NCBI GenBank assembly: GCA_031270685.1
Contig: JAISXA010000057.1
Coordinates: 1-41,160, forward strand
DNA from: Planctomycetota bacterium
Lineage (GTDB): Bacteria > Planctomycetota > SZUA-567
DNA length: 41,160 nucleotides
Reading direction: 5' to 3'
A model generated the notes under the pieces. It made no database searches. It was not told the origin of the DNA and was given only the letters and a program-made list of their open reading frames with translations. The position numbers and the translations under genes were made by a program. Shown here piece after piece: positions 14,465 to 25,174 of this stretch. How positions within the stretch are numbered: the stretch's first letter is position 1; the number at the start of each line of letters is the position of its first letter.

Positions 14465-17404
14465 ATGCCCACGAAACAGCTGCAAAAGCAATTGCTTGAC
14501 GAGACCGTAAACGGCGGCACCTATCTGGTGGAGGTCGCCGTGCGCGATCCCGGCGCCGACCTCGACGGCCGCAAAGCCCTGCGCGAACTGCGCGAATATG
14601 GCCTGGCCGAGGTGGAAAGGGTCCGGTCGGTGAAGATGTACGCGGTCAACGGACCGTTCACTCCGCGCGACATGGACCGGATCGCCGGCGCTTTCCTCAC
14701 CGATCCGGTGGTGGAAATGTACTCCATCAACCAGCCCGTCCTGCCCAACCGGGATCAACTCGACCAGGTCGTCGAGATCGCGCGGCGGCCGGGCGTTATG
14801 GAGCCGGTGGAGGCTTCGGCGCTCAAGGGCATAGCCGAACTCGGCTACCGGGCCAACTGGGTGCGGACCGGAAGGCGCTATTTGGTGAGCGGGTCGATCG
14901 TCAAACGCGACCTGCTCGCCGCCGTGAACCGCATCCTCGCCAATCCGGTCATCGAACAGGTGTCGATCGGCGATCCGCTCGCTCTCGAACCCGGCCTGTC
15001 CGAGATCAGCTACCACGACCGGCGGGAAGTCCGCATCGACGGCCTTTCCGACGCCGAACTCGAAACGCTGTCCACGACCGGCCAGCTCTACCTGTCCCTC
15101 GGGGAAATGCGGGCGGTCCAAAAGTATTTTTCCGGCATGGGACGCAACCCCACCGACGTCGAACTCGAAACCATCGCTCAGACCTGGAGCGAGCACTGCA
15201 GCCACAAGACTTTCCGGGGCGTGGTGCGCTACCGTGAGAACGGCGGCGAGCCGGAGCGTATCGACAATCTGCTCAAGACCACCATCGTCAGGGCGACCCG
15301 CGAACTCGACCGCGAGTGGTGCTGGTCGGTGTTCGAGGACAATTCCGGGGTCATCGACTTCGACGGCGACTACGGGATCGCCGTGAAGGTGGAAACGCAC
15401 AACCATCCCTCCGCAATCGAACCCTACGGCGGGGCGGGCACCGGCATCGGCGGCGTCATTCGCGACCCCCTCGGCACCGGCCTCGGCGGCAAACCGATTC
15501 TCAACACCGACGTGTTCTGCTTCGGCCCCCCGGACCTGCCGAAGGACGAGGTTCCGCCCGGGGCGCTGCATCCGCTGCGCGTGTTCAAGGGCGTGGTCGC
15601 CGGGGTCGGCGACTACGGCAACCGCATGGGCATCCCGACCGCCAACGGGGCGATCTGCTTCGACCGCCGCTTCACCGGCAACCCGCTGGTCTTCTGCGGC
15701 AACATCGCCCTCATCCCCAGGGAGATGGCGGCGCGCCGCCGGCCTTTGCCCGGCGACGTGGCGCTGGTGGTGGGGGGGCGCACCGGACGCGACGGCATTC
15801 ACGGCGCGACCTTTTCGTCGGTGGAGTTGGACGAGAATTCCGAAATGGCGTCGTCCGGCGCGGTGCAGATCGGCAACCCGATCGAGGAGAAAAAGGTCGC
15901 CGACTTCATTCTCCGCGCCCGCGATGCGGGATTGTACTCGTGCATAACCGATTGCGGCGCCGGCGGGCTGTCCTCGGCCCTGGGCGAAATGGGCGCGGAG
16001 TGCGGCGTCCGGGTCAATCTTGAAAAGGTGCCGCTCAAGTACGAGGGCCTTACCTGCAACGAGATCTGGATCAGCGAGGCGCAGGAGCGCATGGTCATCG
16101 CCGCCGCCCGTTCCAACCTCATTTCCCTCCTCGCCCTCGCCAAGGAGGAGAGCGTCGAGGTCGCCGAGATCGCCGTCTTCACCGACGACCGGCGGCTCAA
16201 ATTGTTGTGGCACGGCCAGGAGGTCGGCGACTTGGACATGGCGTTCCTGCATGACGGCGTGCCGCGCACCGAGCGCGAGGCGTGGTGGCGGACGCCGGAC
16301 CGCGGGGAGCCGGAACCGCCCGCGGACGAGGATTGCGGCGGGGCGCTCAAGGCGATCCTCGCGGCGTGGAACGTCTGTTCGAAGGAATGGGTGGTGCGGC
16401 AGTACGACCACGAGGTGCAGGGCGGATCGGTGGTGAAGCCGTTCGTCGGCGCGGCCTCGGACGGCCCCGGCGACGCCTGCGTCATCACTCCCCGCCTAGG
16501 CTCGACGCGCGCCGTCGCCGTCGCGAACGGCATCAATCCGCTGTATTCGGACATCGATCCCTACTGGATGGCGGCCAACGCCATCGACGAGGCGCTCCGG
16601 AACCTGGTCGCCGTGGGGGCTCCGCTGTCGCGCTGCGCCCTCCTCGACAATTTCTGCTGGGGCAATTGCAACAAGCCGGAGCGCCTCGGCGAACTGGTGC
16701 GCGCCGCCCGCGCCTGCCGCGATTTCGCGATCGCGTACGGCGTTCCCTTCATCTCCGGTAAGGATTCGCTCAACAACGAGTTCGCGGTCGACGGCGAAGC
16801 CGCCGCTATCCCGGGAACGCTTCTGATCAGCGCGGTCGCGGTGATGGCGGATTGCGGCAAGGCGGTGACCATGGACCTGAAGGAGGTCGGCAACTTCGTC
16901 TATCTCGCCGGCGTCACCCGCGACGAACTCGGCGGCTCCCATTATTATGCGTTGCGGAACGCGATCGGCGGGAACGTTCCCCGGGTCGACGCCGGACTCG
17001 GCAAAAGGATTTTCGCCGCCGTCTCCGCCGCGGCCGAGCGCGGACTCCTCCGCTCCGCGCACGATTGCAGCGAGGGCGGGCTGGCGGTGGCGGCGGCCGA
17101 AATGGCCTTCGCGGGCGGATTGGGTCTCGATCTCGACCTGGAACACATGATCACCGCCGGCGGGCTGCGCCCGGAGGGGAGGCTGTTTTCGGAATCCGCC
17201 AGCCGGCTGCTGCTCGAGGTCGAACCCGGCAAGTCGGCCGAGCTTGAAAAAGCGTTCGCCGCGGCCGGCGCGCCGCTGGCGCGCATCGGCCTGGTCAACT
17301 CGGGCGACCGGTTCATCGTCCGCCTGGACGGGGAGGCGCTTCTCGACGAGCGCCTCGACGACCTGAAGGCCGCCTGGCGGGACGCGCTGCCGACGCTGCT
17401 GTAA
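14465..17404 (+). CDS. purL: Phosphoribosylformylglycinamidine synthase, PurS-PurL fusion
   Basis: This 979-aa purine enzyme performs the ATP-dependent FGAR-to-FGAM step. The first ~190 residues look like two PurS-like units (YLVEVAVRDPGADLDGRKAL; YRANWVRTGRRYLVSGSIVK) fused to small-type PurL. PurL is marked by the linker block ETIAQTWSEHCSHKTF, the ATP-binding VETHNHPSAIEPYGG and GNRMGIPTANGAI. At about 740 residues the PurL part is of the small type that needs separate PurQ and PurS; PurQ is not in the window. ATG 14465 has AAAGG upstream; an ATG at 14396 overlapping the kdsA stop is possible. The ORF-track start at 13634 lies inside kdsA. Confidence 0.9.
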   Translation: MPTKQLQKQLLDETVNGGTYLVEVAVRDPGADLDGRKALRELREYGLAEVERVRSVKMYAVNGPFTPRDMDRIAGAFLTDPVVEMYSINQPVLPNRDQLDQVVEIARRPGVMEPVEASALKGIAELGYRANWVRTGRRYLVSGSIVKRDLLAAVNRILANPVIEQVSIGDPLALEPGLSEISYHDRREVRIDGLSDAELETLSTTGQLYLSLGEMRAVQKYFSGMGRNPTDVELETIAQTWSEHCSHKTFRGVVRYRENGGEPERIDNLLKTTIVRATRELDREWCWSVFEDNSGVIDFDGDYGIAVKVETHNHPSAIEPYGGAGTGIGGVIRDPLGTGLGGKPILNTDVFCFGPPDLPKDEVPPGALHPLRVFKGVVAGVGDYGNRMGIPTANGAICFDRRFTGNPLVFCGNIALIPREMAARRRPLPGDVALVVGGRTGRDGIHGATFSSVELDENSEMASSGAVQIGNPIEEKKVADFILRARDAGLYSCITDCGAGGLSSALGEMGAECGVRVNLEKVPLKYEGLTCNEIWISEAQERMVIAAARSNLISLLALAKEESVEVAEIAVFTDDRRLKLLWHGQEVGDLDMAFLHDGVPRTEREAWWRTPDRGEPEPPADEDCGGALKAILAAWNVCSKEWVVRQYDHEVQGGSVVKPFVGAASDGPGDACVITPRLGSTRAVAVANGINPLYSDIDPYWMAANAIDEALRNLVAVGAPLSRCALLDNFCWGNCNKPERLGELVRAARACRDFAIAYGVPFISGKDSLNNEFAVDGEAAAIPGTLLISAVAVMADCGKAVTMDLKEVGNFVYLAGVTRDELGGSHYYALRNAIGGNVPRVDAGLGKRIFAAVSAAAERGLLRSAHDCSEGGLAVAAAEMAFAGGLGLDLDLEHMITAGGLRPEGRLFSESASRLLLEVEPGKSAELEKAFAAAGAPLARIGLVNSGDRFIVRLDGEALLDERLDDLKAAWRDALPTLL

Positions 17405-17433
17405 AAAGGACATGTCAACGTCGAACCGACGAA

Positions 17434-17772
17434 TCATAATGCGGCGCTCCCCTTTTCGCCGGTTCGGATGCGGACCACGTCGTCGACGGGATAAATAAAA
17501 ATTTTCCCGTCGCCCATCATGCCGGTGGCGGTGACTTGTCGTATCGCCTCGATGACGGCGTCGACCCGGTCGTCTTCGACGATGGTTTCCACCTTGAGCT
17601 TTTCCACAAACTCCACCAGAACCTCCTTGCCGCGGTAAATCTCCTTATATCCCCCCTGGCGGCCGAAGCCTCGGATATCGGTCAAGGTCATGCCGCGAAC
17701 GCCGTGCTCGACCAGCGCCCGCTTGACGCTGTCGCGCCGTTCGGGGCGGACGATTATTTCCAGTTTTCTCAT
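17434..17772 (-). CDS. glnK: PII nitrogen regulatory protein (GlnK/GlnB family)
   Basis: This 112-aa trimeric signal protein senses 2-oxoglutarate and ATP/ADP and usually gates AmtB. Family blocks are GVRGMTLTDIRGFGRQGG, the T-loop, GDGKIFIYPVDDVVRIRTGE. The uridylylated Tyr51 is replaced by Val (YRGKEVLVEF) while Tyr46 is kept, so GlnD-type uridylylation is not expected. It is the last gene of the urea/ammonium block, 139 bp behind amtB with two palindromic repeats between. It meets purL tail to tail. Confidence 0.92.
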   Translation of the reverse strand: MRKLEIIVRPERRDSVKRALVEHGVRGMTLTDIRGFGRQGGYKEIYRGKEVLVEFVEKLKVETIVEDDRVDAVIEAIRQVTATGMMGDGKIFIYPVDDVVRIRTGEKGSAAL

Positions 17773-17789
17773 ATTCCGTCCTGTCGTGA

Positions 17790-17830
17790 TTTAAAGAAAA
17801 TCGGGCCAACCGCCGCCCGGCCTCCTTTAA
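17790..17830. repeat. Palindromic intergenic repeat
   Basis: TTTAAAGAAAATCGGGCCAACCGCCGCCCGGCCTCCTTTAA. The arms are GGGC/GCCC with an outer TTTAAAG/CTTTAA pairing and the AACCGCC apex. It lies between glnK and amtB. Confidence 0.65.
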
Positions 17831-17838
17831 GATCTGAA

Positions 17839-17883
17839 GTTTTGCGAAGCGGCGATTGAACCCCAATCGCCGTTTTACAAAAC
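17839..17883. repeat. Palindromic intergenic repeat, near-perfect
   Basis: GTTTTGCGAAGCGGCGATTG, loop AACCC, then CAATCGCCGTTTTACAAAAC. Seventeen of 20 arm positions match and two of the rest are G-T. It starts 28 bases behind the amtB stop and may attenuate transcription into glnK. Confidence 0.75.
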
Positions 17884-17911
17884 CCGAAACACTTGCGCCG
17901 CAAAAATCCTT

Positions 17912-19159
17912 TCAGATATTGTAGGCCCGCTCGTTATGTTCGCCCAGATCCAGGCCGCGCAGCTGCTCCGGCTCGTCGGCGCGCAGTTTCGTGAATACGC
18001 CGGTGACGGCGAGGGCGACCCGCGTGGCCGCGTAGCAATACAGCCAGGCGGCCGCGATCGACAGGCATTGCACGCCCATCTGGCCGGCGTTGCCCCGCAA
18101 CAGCCCGTCGACGCCCCCCATCGCGGCGGTCGCCCAGATGCCGGTCGCCAGCGCCCCCCAGGTGCCGCCCACGCCATGAATCGCCACCACATCGAGCGCG
18201 TCGTCGTAGCGGAAGCGCAACTTCAGCATCATGCCGCCGTAGCACAGCATGCCGCCGACAAAGCCGATGGCCAGGCCGGACGCCGGTTCGACAAACCCGG
18301 CGGCGGGAGTGATCGAGACCAGGCCGGCGAGAACGCCCGAGGCCGCGCCGAAGGTCGTCGGCTTGCCGTAGTGGAGCGTCTCCACGAACAGCCACCCGAG
18401 CAGCCCCGACGCGGCCGAAAGCTGCGTCGCCGCCATGGCGCTTGCCGCCTGGGCGTTGGCGGCGTAGGCTCCGCCCGAATTGAAGCCGAACCAGCCGAGC
18501 CACAGCAGACCCGCGCCGAGTATGGTCAGGGGCAGGTTGTGCGGCGCGATTTCGCCAAGTTCGAGGTTTTTCCGGCGCCCCAACACATGCGCCGCCGCAA
18601 GGGCCGCGGCGCCCGAACTCATATGCACCACCGCGCCGCCGGCGAAATCGAGCGCGCCGAGGCGTTGCAGCCAGCCGCCGCCCCACACCCAATGCGCCAG
18701 GGGCGAATAAACCATGAGCAGCCAGAGGGCGGAGAACAGGGCCATGGCCGGGAACCGGGTGCGCTCCGCGTAGGCTCCGGAAATGAGCGCCGGGGTTAGG
18801 CAGGCGATCATGCACTGGAAGGTCATGAACAAAACGTGCGGAATGCCGGGGACGGGGCCGTCGGCGGTCGCGCCGACGCCGCCAAGCAGCGCATGCTCCG
18901 CGCCGCCGATCACGCCGCCGATGTCGGCGCCGAAGGCGAGACTGTAGCCGATCGCCGCCCAAAAAACGCTCCCTATGCCCAGCATCGCGTAGGAGTGCAT
19001 GGTGGTCGAGAGGATATTCCGGTTCTGCACCAGCCCCCCGAAGAACAGCGACAATCCCGGAAGCATGAGAAACACCAGCCCGCTGCAAAGAATCATGAAA
19101 CCGGTGTTGGCGGCGAAAACTCCGGGATCGATCGCCGCCGCGTCCGCCAATTCCTTCAT
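17912..19159 (-). CDS. amtB: Ammonium transporter Amt
   Basis: This 415-aa inner-membrane channel has about 11 hydrophobic helices. The twin histidines of the pore are seen in [14 protein letters not shown] and [30 protein letters not shown] and GWFGFNSGG are further family blocks. It conducts ammonium or ammonia, here probably recovering ammonia that leaks from urease. Its ATG overlaps the ureG stop, which places it in the urease transcript. The glnK gene downstream would block it when nitrogen is plentiful. Confidence 0.92.
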   Translation of the reverse strand: MKELADAAAIDPGVFAANTGFMILCSGLVFLMLPGLSLFFGGLVQNRNILSTTMHSYAMLGIGSVFWAAIGYSLAFGADIGGVIGGAEHALLGGVGATADGPVPGIPHVLFMTFQCMIACLTPALISGAYAERTRFPAMALFSALWLLMVYSPLAHWVWGGGWLQRLGALDFAGGAVVHMSSGAAALAAAHVLGRRKNLELGEIAPHNLPLTILGAGLLWLGWFGFNSGGAYAANAQAASAMAATQLSAASGLLGWLFVETLHYGKPTTFGAASGVLAGLVSITPAAGFVEPASGLAIGFVGGMLCYGGMMLKLRFRYDDALDVVAIHGVGGTWGALATGIWATAAMGGVDGLLRGNAGQMGVQCLSIAAAWLYCYAATRVALAVTGVFTKLRADEPEQLRGLDLGEHNERAYNI

Positions 19160-19782
19160 CGCCGTTGCCTTTCCGCCAGCATGCCCGCGGCGACGACGAA
19201 CTTTTCCACCGCGTCCACGCCGGATCCGTCCTTGAGATTGGTGAAGACGAAAGGCCGCCCGTCGCGGATCTTCTCCGCGTCGCGCGCCATGACCGCGAGC
19301 GACGCCCCGACCAGGGGCGCCAGGTCGGTTTTATTGATGACCAGCAAATCGGATTTCGACACGCCGGGACCACCTTTGCGGGGGATCTTGTCGCCGCCGG
19401 AAACGTCGATGACGTACAGGGTGAGATCGGCCAGCTCGGGGCTGAAAGTCGCGGAAAGGTTGTCGCCCCCGCTTTCGACGAACACCACTTCCAGCCCGGG
19501 ATGCCGCGCCGTCATCTCCTCGACCGCCTGGATGTTCATGCTGGCGTCCTCGCGGATGGCGGTGTGGGGACAGCCACCGGTTTCGACGCCGACGATGCGG
19601 TCGGCCGGCAGCGCCCCGTTCTTGAGCAGGAATTCGGCATCTTCGCGGGTATAGATGTCGTTGGTGACCACCGCCATGCTGTACCGGTCGCGCAGCCGCC
19701 GGCACAGCCAGTCAACCAGCGCGGTCTTCCCCGATCCCACCGGGCCGCCCACGCCGACGCGCAAACAGGGCCTTGCGTTCAT
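19156..19782 (-). CDS. ureG: Urease accessory GTPase UreG
   Basis: This 208-aa SIMIBI GTPase delivers nickel to apo-urease. The P-loop is [12 protein letters not shown]; the nickel-binding CPH motif is seen in [14 protein letters not shown]; the guanine motif is NKTDLAP. ATG 19782 follows a GAGGAGG site and gives the standard length; the ORF track extends to 19833 into the ureF end. It works with UreF and UreD as a complex on UreABC. Confidence 0.95.
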   Translation of the reverse strand: MNARPCLRVGVGGPVGSGKTALVDWLCRRLRDRYSMAVVTNDIYTREDAEFLLKNGALPADRIVGVETGGCPHTAIREDASMNIQAVEEMTARHPGLEVVFVESGGDNLSATFSPELADLTLYVIDVSGGDKIPRKGGPGVSKSDLLVINKTDLAPLVGASLAVMARDAEKIRDGRPFVFTNLKDGSGVDAVEKFVVAAGMLAERQRR

Positions 19783-19792
19783 TGCAGCCTCC

Positions 19793-20494
19793 TCAACTCC
19801 TGAACATCCTCGCGCGCTGTCCTTCGTGGGCAATGCTGGCTAGGGCCTGCCCGGCGAGCGAGGCGCCGATCTCCCCGTCGGACGCCGTTCCGGCCGCGGC
19901 GACGGCATCCTCGATGCGCGGCATGAGCGCGAGCAAAACCCTTCCCGCCGCGGTCTGCCCCAGGGGCATGGTTTTGAGCGCGGCCTGAATCTGGTTTTCC
20001 AGCCAGCTCCAGGCGAATGCCCGGGCCGGGTTCAGCCAGCCGTCCTCGGCGCCGGAGCCGCCGCCGAGGAAGACCGCCGCCGCCGCGAAGGCGCAGACAT
20101 GCCCCGGGGCGGGCCGTGCGCCGACCCAGGCGGGAATAAGCTTTTGCCCGCGCAGCATGCGCCACAGGGCGGCGCCCAGCCTGCTCTCCTCTTCCCACAG
20201 TTCGGCGGTTTCCCTTCCCGCCAGGATCTCGGCGTTCCATTTTTCCAGCGCCGCCCCGTCACCGCGCCGCGCCGCGAGCCAGCAGCGTTTCAGCAACGGC
20301 AGATCGAAACGCGCCAGCCCGTAGCGCAAAATGCCGCCAAGCCATGCGGCAAGACCTTCGGTGTCCCTCACCGCGCCCTGGTCGACGGCGCCGGCCAATC
20401 CCTGCGACCAGGCGAAAGCGCCTATGGGGAGCGCCGGGCTGGCGAGGTGGAGGAGGGGAAGGATTTCCGGGACCGGATCAATTCCCATGGCCAT
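19793..20494 (-). CDS. ureF: Urease accessory protein UreF
   Basis: This 233-aa all-helical protein bridges UreD and UreG and controls GTP hydrolysis during nickel insertion. Family blocks are [34 protein letters not shown] and [14 protein letters not shown] at the C-terminus. The ORF-track start at 20644 lies inside ureE; ATG 20494 overlaps the ureE stop by 17 bp. ATG 20488 is also possible, and neither has a strong ribosome site, so translation is probably coupled to ureE. Confidence 0.9.
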   Translation of the reverse strand: MAMGIDPVPEILPLLHLASPALPIGAFAWSQGLAGAVDQGAVRDTEGLAAWLGGILRYGLARFDLPLLKRCWLAARRGDGAALEKWNAEILAGRETAELWEEESRLGAALWRMLRGQKLIPAWVGARPAPGHVCAFAAAAVFLGGGSGAEDGWLNPARAFAWSWLENQIQAALKTMPLGQTAAGRVLLALMPRIEDAVAAAGTASDGEIGASLAGQALASIAHEGQRARMFRS

Positions 20495-20933
20495 GGCACC
20501 CGCGGAAATGTTGTCCCGGCCCCGGCTCCGGGATGAACGCGGTTTCTTCGGCCCTCGCCGCCAGCCCCAGGGACGCGGCCATTTTCTCGAGCGCCGGGTC
20601 CGGCCGGAAGCGGAGAAAAAGGTCGCCCAACTGAAGCTCGGCATGGCGGTTGCCGAAATGATAGGCGGCGCGGGCGAGCGACGGCCAATCGGGGACGCGA
20701 ACGGTGATCACCTTTTCCGTCTTGCAGCGGACGACCGCGGTCGCGCCCTCCTTCGACCGCAGCACGTCGCCCTCCCGCATTCCCCGGCCGTGGGGAAGCA
20801 TCACCGCGGCTTCCCGTCCGTCGTCCAGCACCGCGCGCAGCCTGGTCCGGGAGCGCTGGTCGAAATCCAGCGTCAACCCCGCCGATCCGGCGGGAGCGGG
20901 GACCGGCCCCAAATTCTCCGTCAACTCCAGCAT
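20478..20933 (-). CDS. ureE: Urease accessory nickel metallochaperone UreE
   Basis: This 151-aa protein binds nickel at its dimer interface and passes it to UreG. Blocks are LTLDFDQRSRTRLRAVLDDG, RGMREGDVLRSKEG and ARAAYHFGNRHAELQLGD, with the interface His in GNRHAELQ. The C-terminus ([12 protein letters not shown]) has only a short His/Cys tail rather than the His-rich tail of some homologues. ATG 20933 follows AGGAG and AAAGGA. A palindromic repeat separates it from ureC. Confidence 0.9.
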   Translation of the reverse strand: MLELTENLGPVPAPAGSAGLTLDFDQRSRTRLRAVLDDGREAAVMLPHGRGMREGDVLRSKEGATAVVRCKTEKVITVRVPDWPSLARAAYHFGNRHAELQLGDLFLRFRPDPALEKMAASLGLAARAEETAFIPEPGPGQHFRGCHGHGN

Positions 20934-20952
20934 CGTCCTTTCTCCTCTTCGT

Positions 20953-21003
20953 GGACTTTTGAAGAAAATCAATCGAACCGCCGATCGATTTCCCTCAAAG
21001 TCG
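20953..21003. repeat. Palindromic intergenic repeat inside the urease operon
   Basis: GACTTTTGAAGAAAATCAATCG, apex AACCGCC, then GATCGATTTCCCTCAAAGTC. It fills most of the 85-bp gap between ureC and ureE and could stabilise the ureABC part of the message. Confidence 0.75.
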
Positions 21004-21018
21004 ACTCTTCGACGCCGG

Positions 21019-22739
<1,721 letters not shown>

Positions 22740-22740
<1 letters not shown>

Positions 22741-23048
22741 TATTTCCCCCTTTCCAAGGTTGCGCCGCGAAAGCCGCAGATCCGTCCCTCCCCGCCGTAG
22801 GCGACAAGGACGACGTTCCGCGTCTGCCCCGGTTCAAACCGCACCGCCGTGCCGGCGACGATGTCAAGGCGCATTCCCCAGGCCGCCTCGCGATCGAAGC
22901 TCAACGCCGGATTGGTTTCGGAAAAATGGTAATGCGACCCCACCTGGATCGGCCGGTCGCCGCTATTCGCCACCGCCACGGATACGCGCCGGCGTCCGGC
23001 ATTGAGGACGATGTCGCCCTCGGCGGTTTTGCATTCTCCCGGCATCAT
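22740..23048 (-). CDS. ureB: Urease beta subunit
   Basis: This 102-aa structural subunit has typical blocks [42 protein letters not shown] and [14 protein letters not shown]. The ORF-track start at 23195 lies inside ureA. Two adjacent ATG codons (23048, 23045) follow AAAGGAG; MPGE is the common family start, so 23045 is equally good. It lies between ureA and ureC, which it overlaps by one base. Confidence 0.95.
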
Positions 23049-23068
23049 ATGCTGCTGGCTCCTTTCCG

Positions 23069-23371
23069 TCAGAGAATCGGATCGTGAACGGTGACCAGTT
23101 TGGTCCCGTCGGGAAACGTCGCTTCGACCTGGACTTCGCGGATCATTTCGGGAACGCCGGCCATGACTTCGTCCCGGGTAAGCAGATTGCGGCATTCGCC
23201 CATCAGCTCGGCGACGCTTCGCCCGTCGCGCGCCCCCTCGAGCACGGCGAGACTGATGAACGCCACCGCCTCGGGATGGTTCAGCTTGACACCCCGCGCC
23301 TTGCGGCGTTCCGCCAGCAGTCCGGCGGTAAAAAGCAGCAGCTTGTCCTTTTCACGCGGCAACAAATCCAT
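23069..23371 (-). CDS. ureA: Urease gamma subunit
   Basis: This 100-aa subunit of the (UreABC)3 enzyme shows [44 protein letters not shown] and the C-terminal [17 protein letters not shown], all strongly conserved in the family. It follows ureD after a 224-bp gap containing two palindromic repeats, which makes this the largest break in the urease operon; a separate promoter there is possible but I cannot identify one. Confidence 0.95.
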   Translation of the reverse strand: MDLLPREKDKLLLFTAGLLAERRKARGVKLNHPEAVAFISLAVLEGARDGRSVAELMGECRNLLTRDEVMAGVPEMIREVQVEATFPDGTKLVTVHDPIL

Positions 23372-23387
23372 AACTTCCCTCCTGTGT

Positions 23388-23440
23388 GGACGTGTGGAGG
23401 AAATCGGGCCAACCGCCGCCCGATTTCCCCCAAAGATGTT
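23388..23440. repeat. Palindromic intergenic repeat, ureD-ureA gap
   Basis: GGAGGAAATCGGG, apex CCAACCGCCG, then CCCGATTTCCCCC. The nearly perfect arms form a strong hairpin. It is paired with the element at 23501-23584, whose apex GGCGGTT is complementary. Confidence 0.75.
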
Positions 23441-23500
23441 ACTGCTTACGGACCAATGGGTTGATTTTTCGCCCTGTCGGGCGATAGCGCCGACCTTGCA

Positions 23501-23584
23501 ATAATTCCCGACGCAAAATGCAAACCCAAGAAACTTTGGAGAGAATCAAACGGCGGTTTGTTTGATTTTCTCCAAAAGTCGACT
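23501..23584. repeat. Palindromic intergenic repeat, copy 3 (best preserved)
   Basis: ATAATTCCCGACGCAAAATGC, then AACTTTGGAGAGAATCAAAC, apex GGCGGTTTG, then TTTGATTTTCTCCAAAAGTCGAC. This copy has the longest uninterrupted pairing and serves as the reference for the copies at 4903 and 8241. It ends 11 bases from the ureD stop. Confidence 0.8.
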
Positions 23585-23595
23585 CCTGTGGGCTT

Positions 23596-24474
23596 TTAAA
23601 GATTCCAAATGCGCGGCGGGCTTGGCGGCCTTCCCAGCAAATACGGCCGCACCACGCTCCAGGACAGCCTTCCCACTTCGCCGGCTTCGCCCGCGTCGTC
23701 GCCAAGGTAGCGGACGGCCAGCGCGCCGTCGCGGAAGGTTGCGCCGGAACGGCCGGGCACGGTCGTCGCGAGCGCTTTTTTCAGTTCGCCCGCCGCCGCC
23801 GCCAGCGCCTCTGCGTCCGACTGCCGTCCGAACGCCCAGAAGTTCATGATTACGTTCCGCCCGGACAATCCGAAGCCGCCGGTCGCGAGCGCGTCATTGG
23901 CCGCGAACGCCAGGCATTCGGACCATACCGGCCTGCCGTTCCGCGTCAGACGCGTTGTTTGCCGCACCTCGCCCGCCGCGAAGGGGCGTTTCCCCGCCTT
24001 TCGCCCAAGAACCAGCGTGTCCCAACCCAAGAACCGGCTGTCGCCCCGCAGATCGACCAGGAGCGACAACCGCGCCCTGGCGCCGGCGAAGACGATGGTT
24101 TCCCGCGGCAGCCATTCGATCTCGCCGTCGTGCAGGCGCAGCCCGACCTCCTGCCGCTGGGGAACGCCGCATGAATCGGCGCGGTAAATCTTTCCCGCGG
24201 CCGGGGTGGTCGCCAGCACCCGGGCGCCGGCATTCACCGTCAGCATAATGGACAGGTCGTCGCCGCTGACCAGACCGCCCGGAGGATGCAGCAGGTAACA
24301 GTGGGCCGGCGCCGCCTCCCCGGGACGCCGCGGTTCCTCGGGGTAAAACAGGCGTTGCACGCGCAAAGGGCCGCGGAAGCTCATGCCGCGAAGGACGCTT
24401 CGCTCCCCGACCACGGAAAAGTCGAGCGCTACCCTGGCCGGCCATCGTCTTGTCGTCCCATAAGCGGAGTCCAT
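23596..24474 (-). CDS. ureD: Urease accessory protein UreD
   Basis: This 292-aa scaffold binds apo-urease and channels nickel from UreG. Family blocks are RVQRLFYPEEP, HCYLLHPPGGLVSGDDLSI, ATTPAAGKIYRADS and LPRETIVFAGA, as well as SWSVVRPYLLGR at the C-terminus. It begins five bases behind the urtE stop, which links the urea transporter and urease genes into one transcriptional unit. Confidence 0.93.
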   Translation of the reverse strand: MDSAYGTTRRWPARVALDFSVVGERSVLRGMSFRGPLRVQRLFYPEEPRRPGEAAPAHCYLLHPPGGLVSGDDLSIMLTVNAGARVLATTPAAGKIYRADSCGVPQRQEVGLRLHDGEIEWLPRETIVFAGARARLSLLVDLRGDSRFLGWDTLVLGRKAGKRPFAAGEVRQTTRLTRNGRPVWSECLAFAANDALATGGFGLSGRNVIMNFWAFGRQSDAEALAAAAGELKKALATTVPGRSGATFRDGALAVRYLGDDAGEAGEVGRLSWSVVRPYLLGRPPSPPRIWNL

Positions 24475-24478
24475 CCCG

Positions 24479-25174
24479 TCACACGGTCAGGAAGCTGCGA
24501 ATGGTGGCGCCGTCAAGCCCGGCCATGGAGCCGTCGCGGACGGCGTGCCCACGCTCCATGATCACGTAGCGGTCCGCTATCGCGCGTGCGAAGGGAATTT
24601 TCTGTTCGACCAGGACGACGGTTATATCCATCTCTCCGCACATGCGGCGGATGGTTTTGGCGATCTCGTTGACGATATTGGGCTGAATCCCCTCCGCCGG
24701 CTCGTCCAGGAGCATGAGCCGCGGCCCGATCGCCAACGCCCGGCCAATGGCCAGCTGCTGCTGTTGTCCGCCGGAAAGATCCCCGCCCAGCCGGTTCGCC
24801 ATGTCCGCGAGCGCCGGAAAGAAATCGAAGATAAAATCGGGAATTCTTCCGGAAGCGTCCCTCCTCGCCGCCAGGCCGAGCTCGAGATTCTCCCTCACCG
24901 TCAGCAACGGGAAAATCTGCCTGCCCTGGGGCACATACCCGAAGCCCAGCCTGGCCCGATCGCCGGGGGAAAGGCGGGTGATGTCCTCCCCGTCGAAGAA
25001 CACGCTTCCCGAGCGCGGGGGCAACAACCCCATCAGGCATTTGAGCAGGGTCGTCTTGCCGACGCCGTTTCTTCCCATGATGCAGGTGCAGGCGTTCCGC
25101 CCGGCATCCAGATTGAGGTCGCGGAGGATGTGGCTTTCCCCGTAAAACTGTTCCAGATGCTCCACCCTCAGCAT
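24479..25174 (-). CDS. urtE: Urea ABC transporter ATP-binding protein UrtE
   Basis: This 231-aa ATPase is of the LivF-like branch. Walker A is GRNGVGKTTLLKCLMG, the signature is LSGGQQQQLAIGRAL, Walker B is LMLLDEPAEGIQPN. The opening MLRVEHLEQFYGESHIL is typical of UrtE. The start follows GGGGGAGG and overlaps the urtD stop by seven bases. With UrtD it forms the ATPase heterodimer of the importer. Confidence 0.94.
   Translation of the reverse strand: MLRVEHLEQFYGESHILRDLNLDAGRNACTCIMGRNGVGKTTLLKCLMGLLPPRSGSVFFDGEDITRLSPGDRARLGFGYVPQGRQIFPLLTVRENLELGLAARRDASGRIPDFIFDFFPALADMANRLGGDLSGGQQQQLAIGRALAIGPRLMLLDEPAEGIQPNIVNEIAKTIRRMCGEMDITVVLVEQKIPFARAIADRYVIMERGHAVRDGSMAGLDGATIRSFLTV

Noticed and set aside
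14165-16411. 748-aa minus-strand ORF opposite purL
   Set aside because: It is a shadow frame of a clearly conserved purL in high-GC DNA and has no recognisable motifs.
17405-17433. CGTCGAACCGACG as a terminator between purL and glnK
   Set aside because: Only a 5-bp stem with a 3-base loop and no following T-run; too weak to call.
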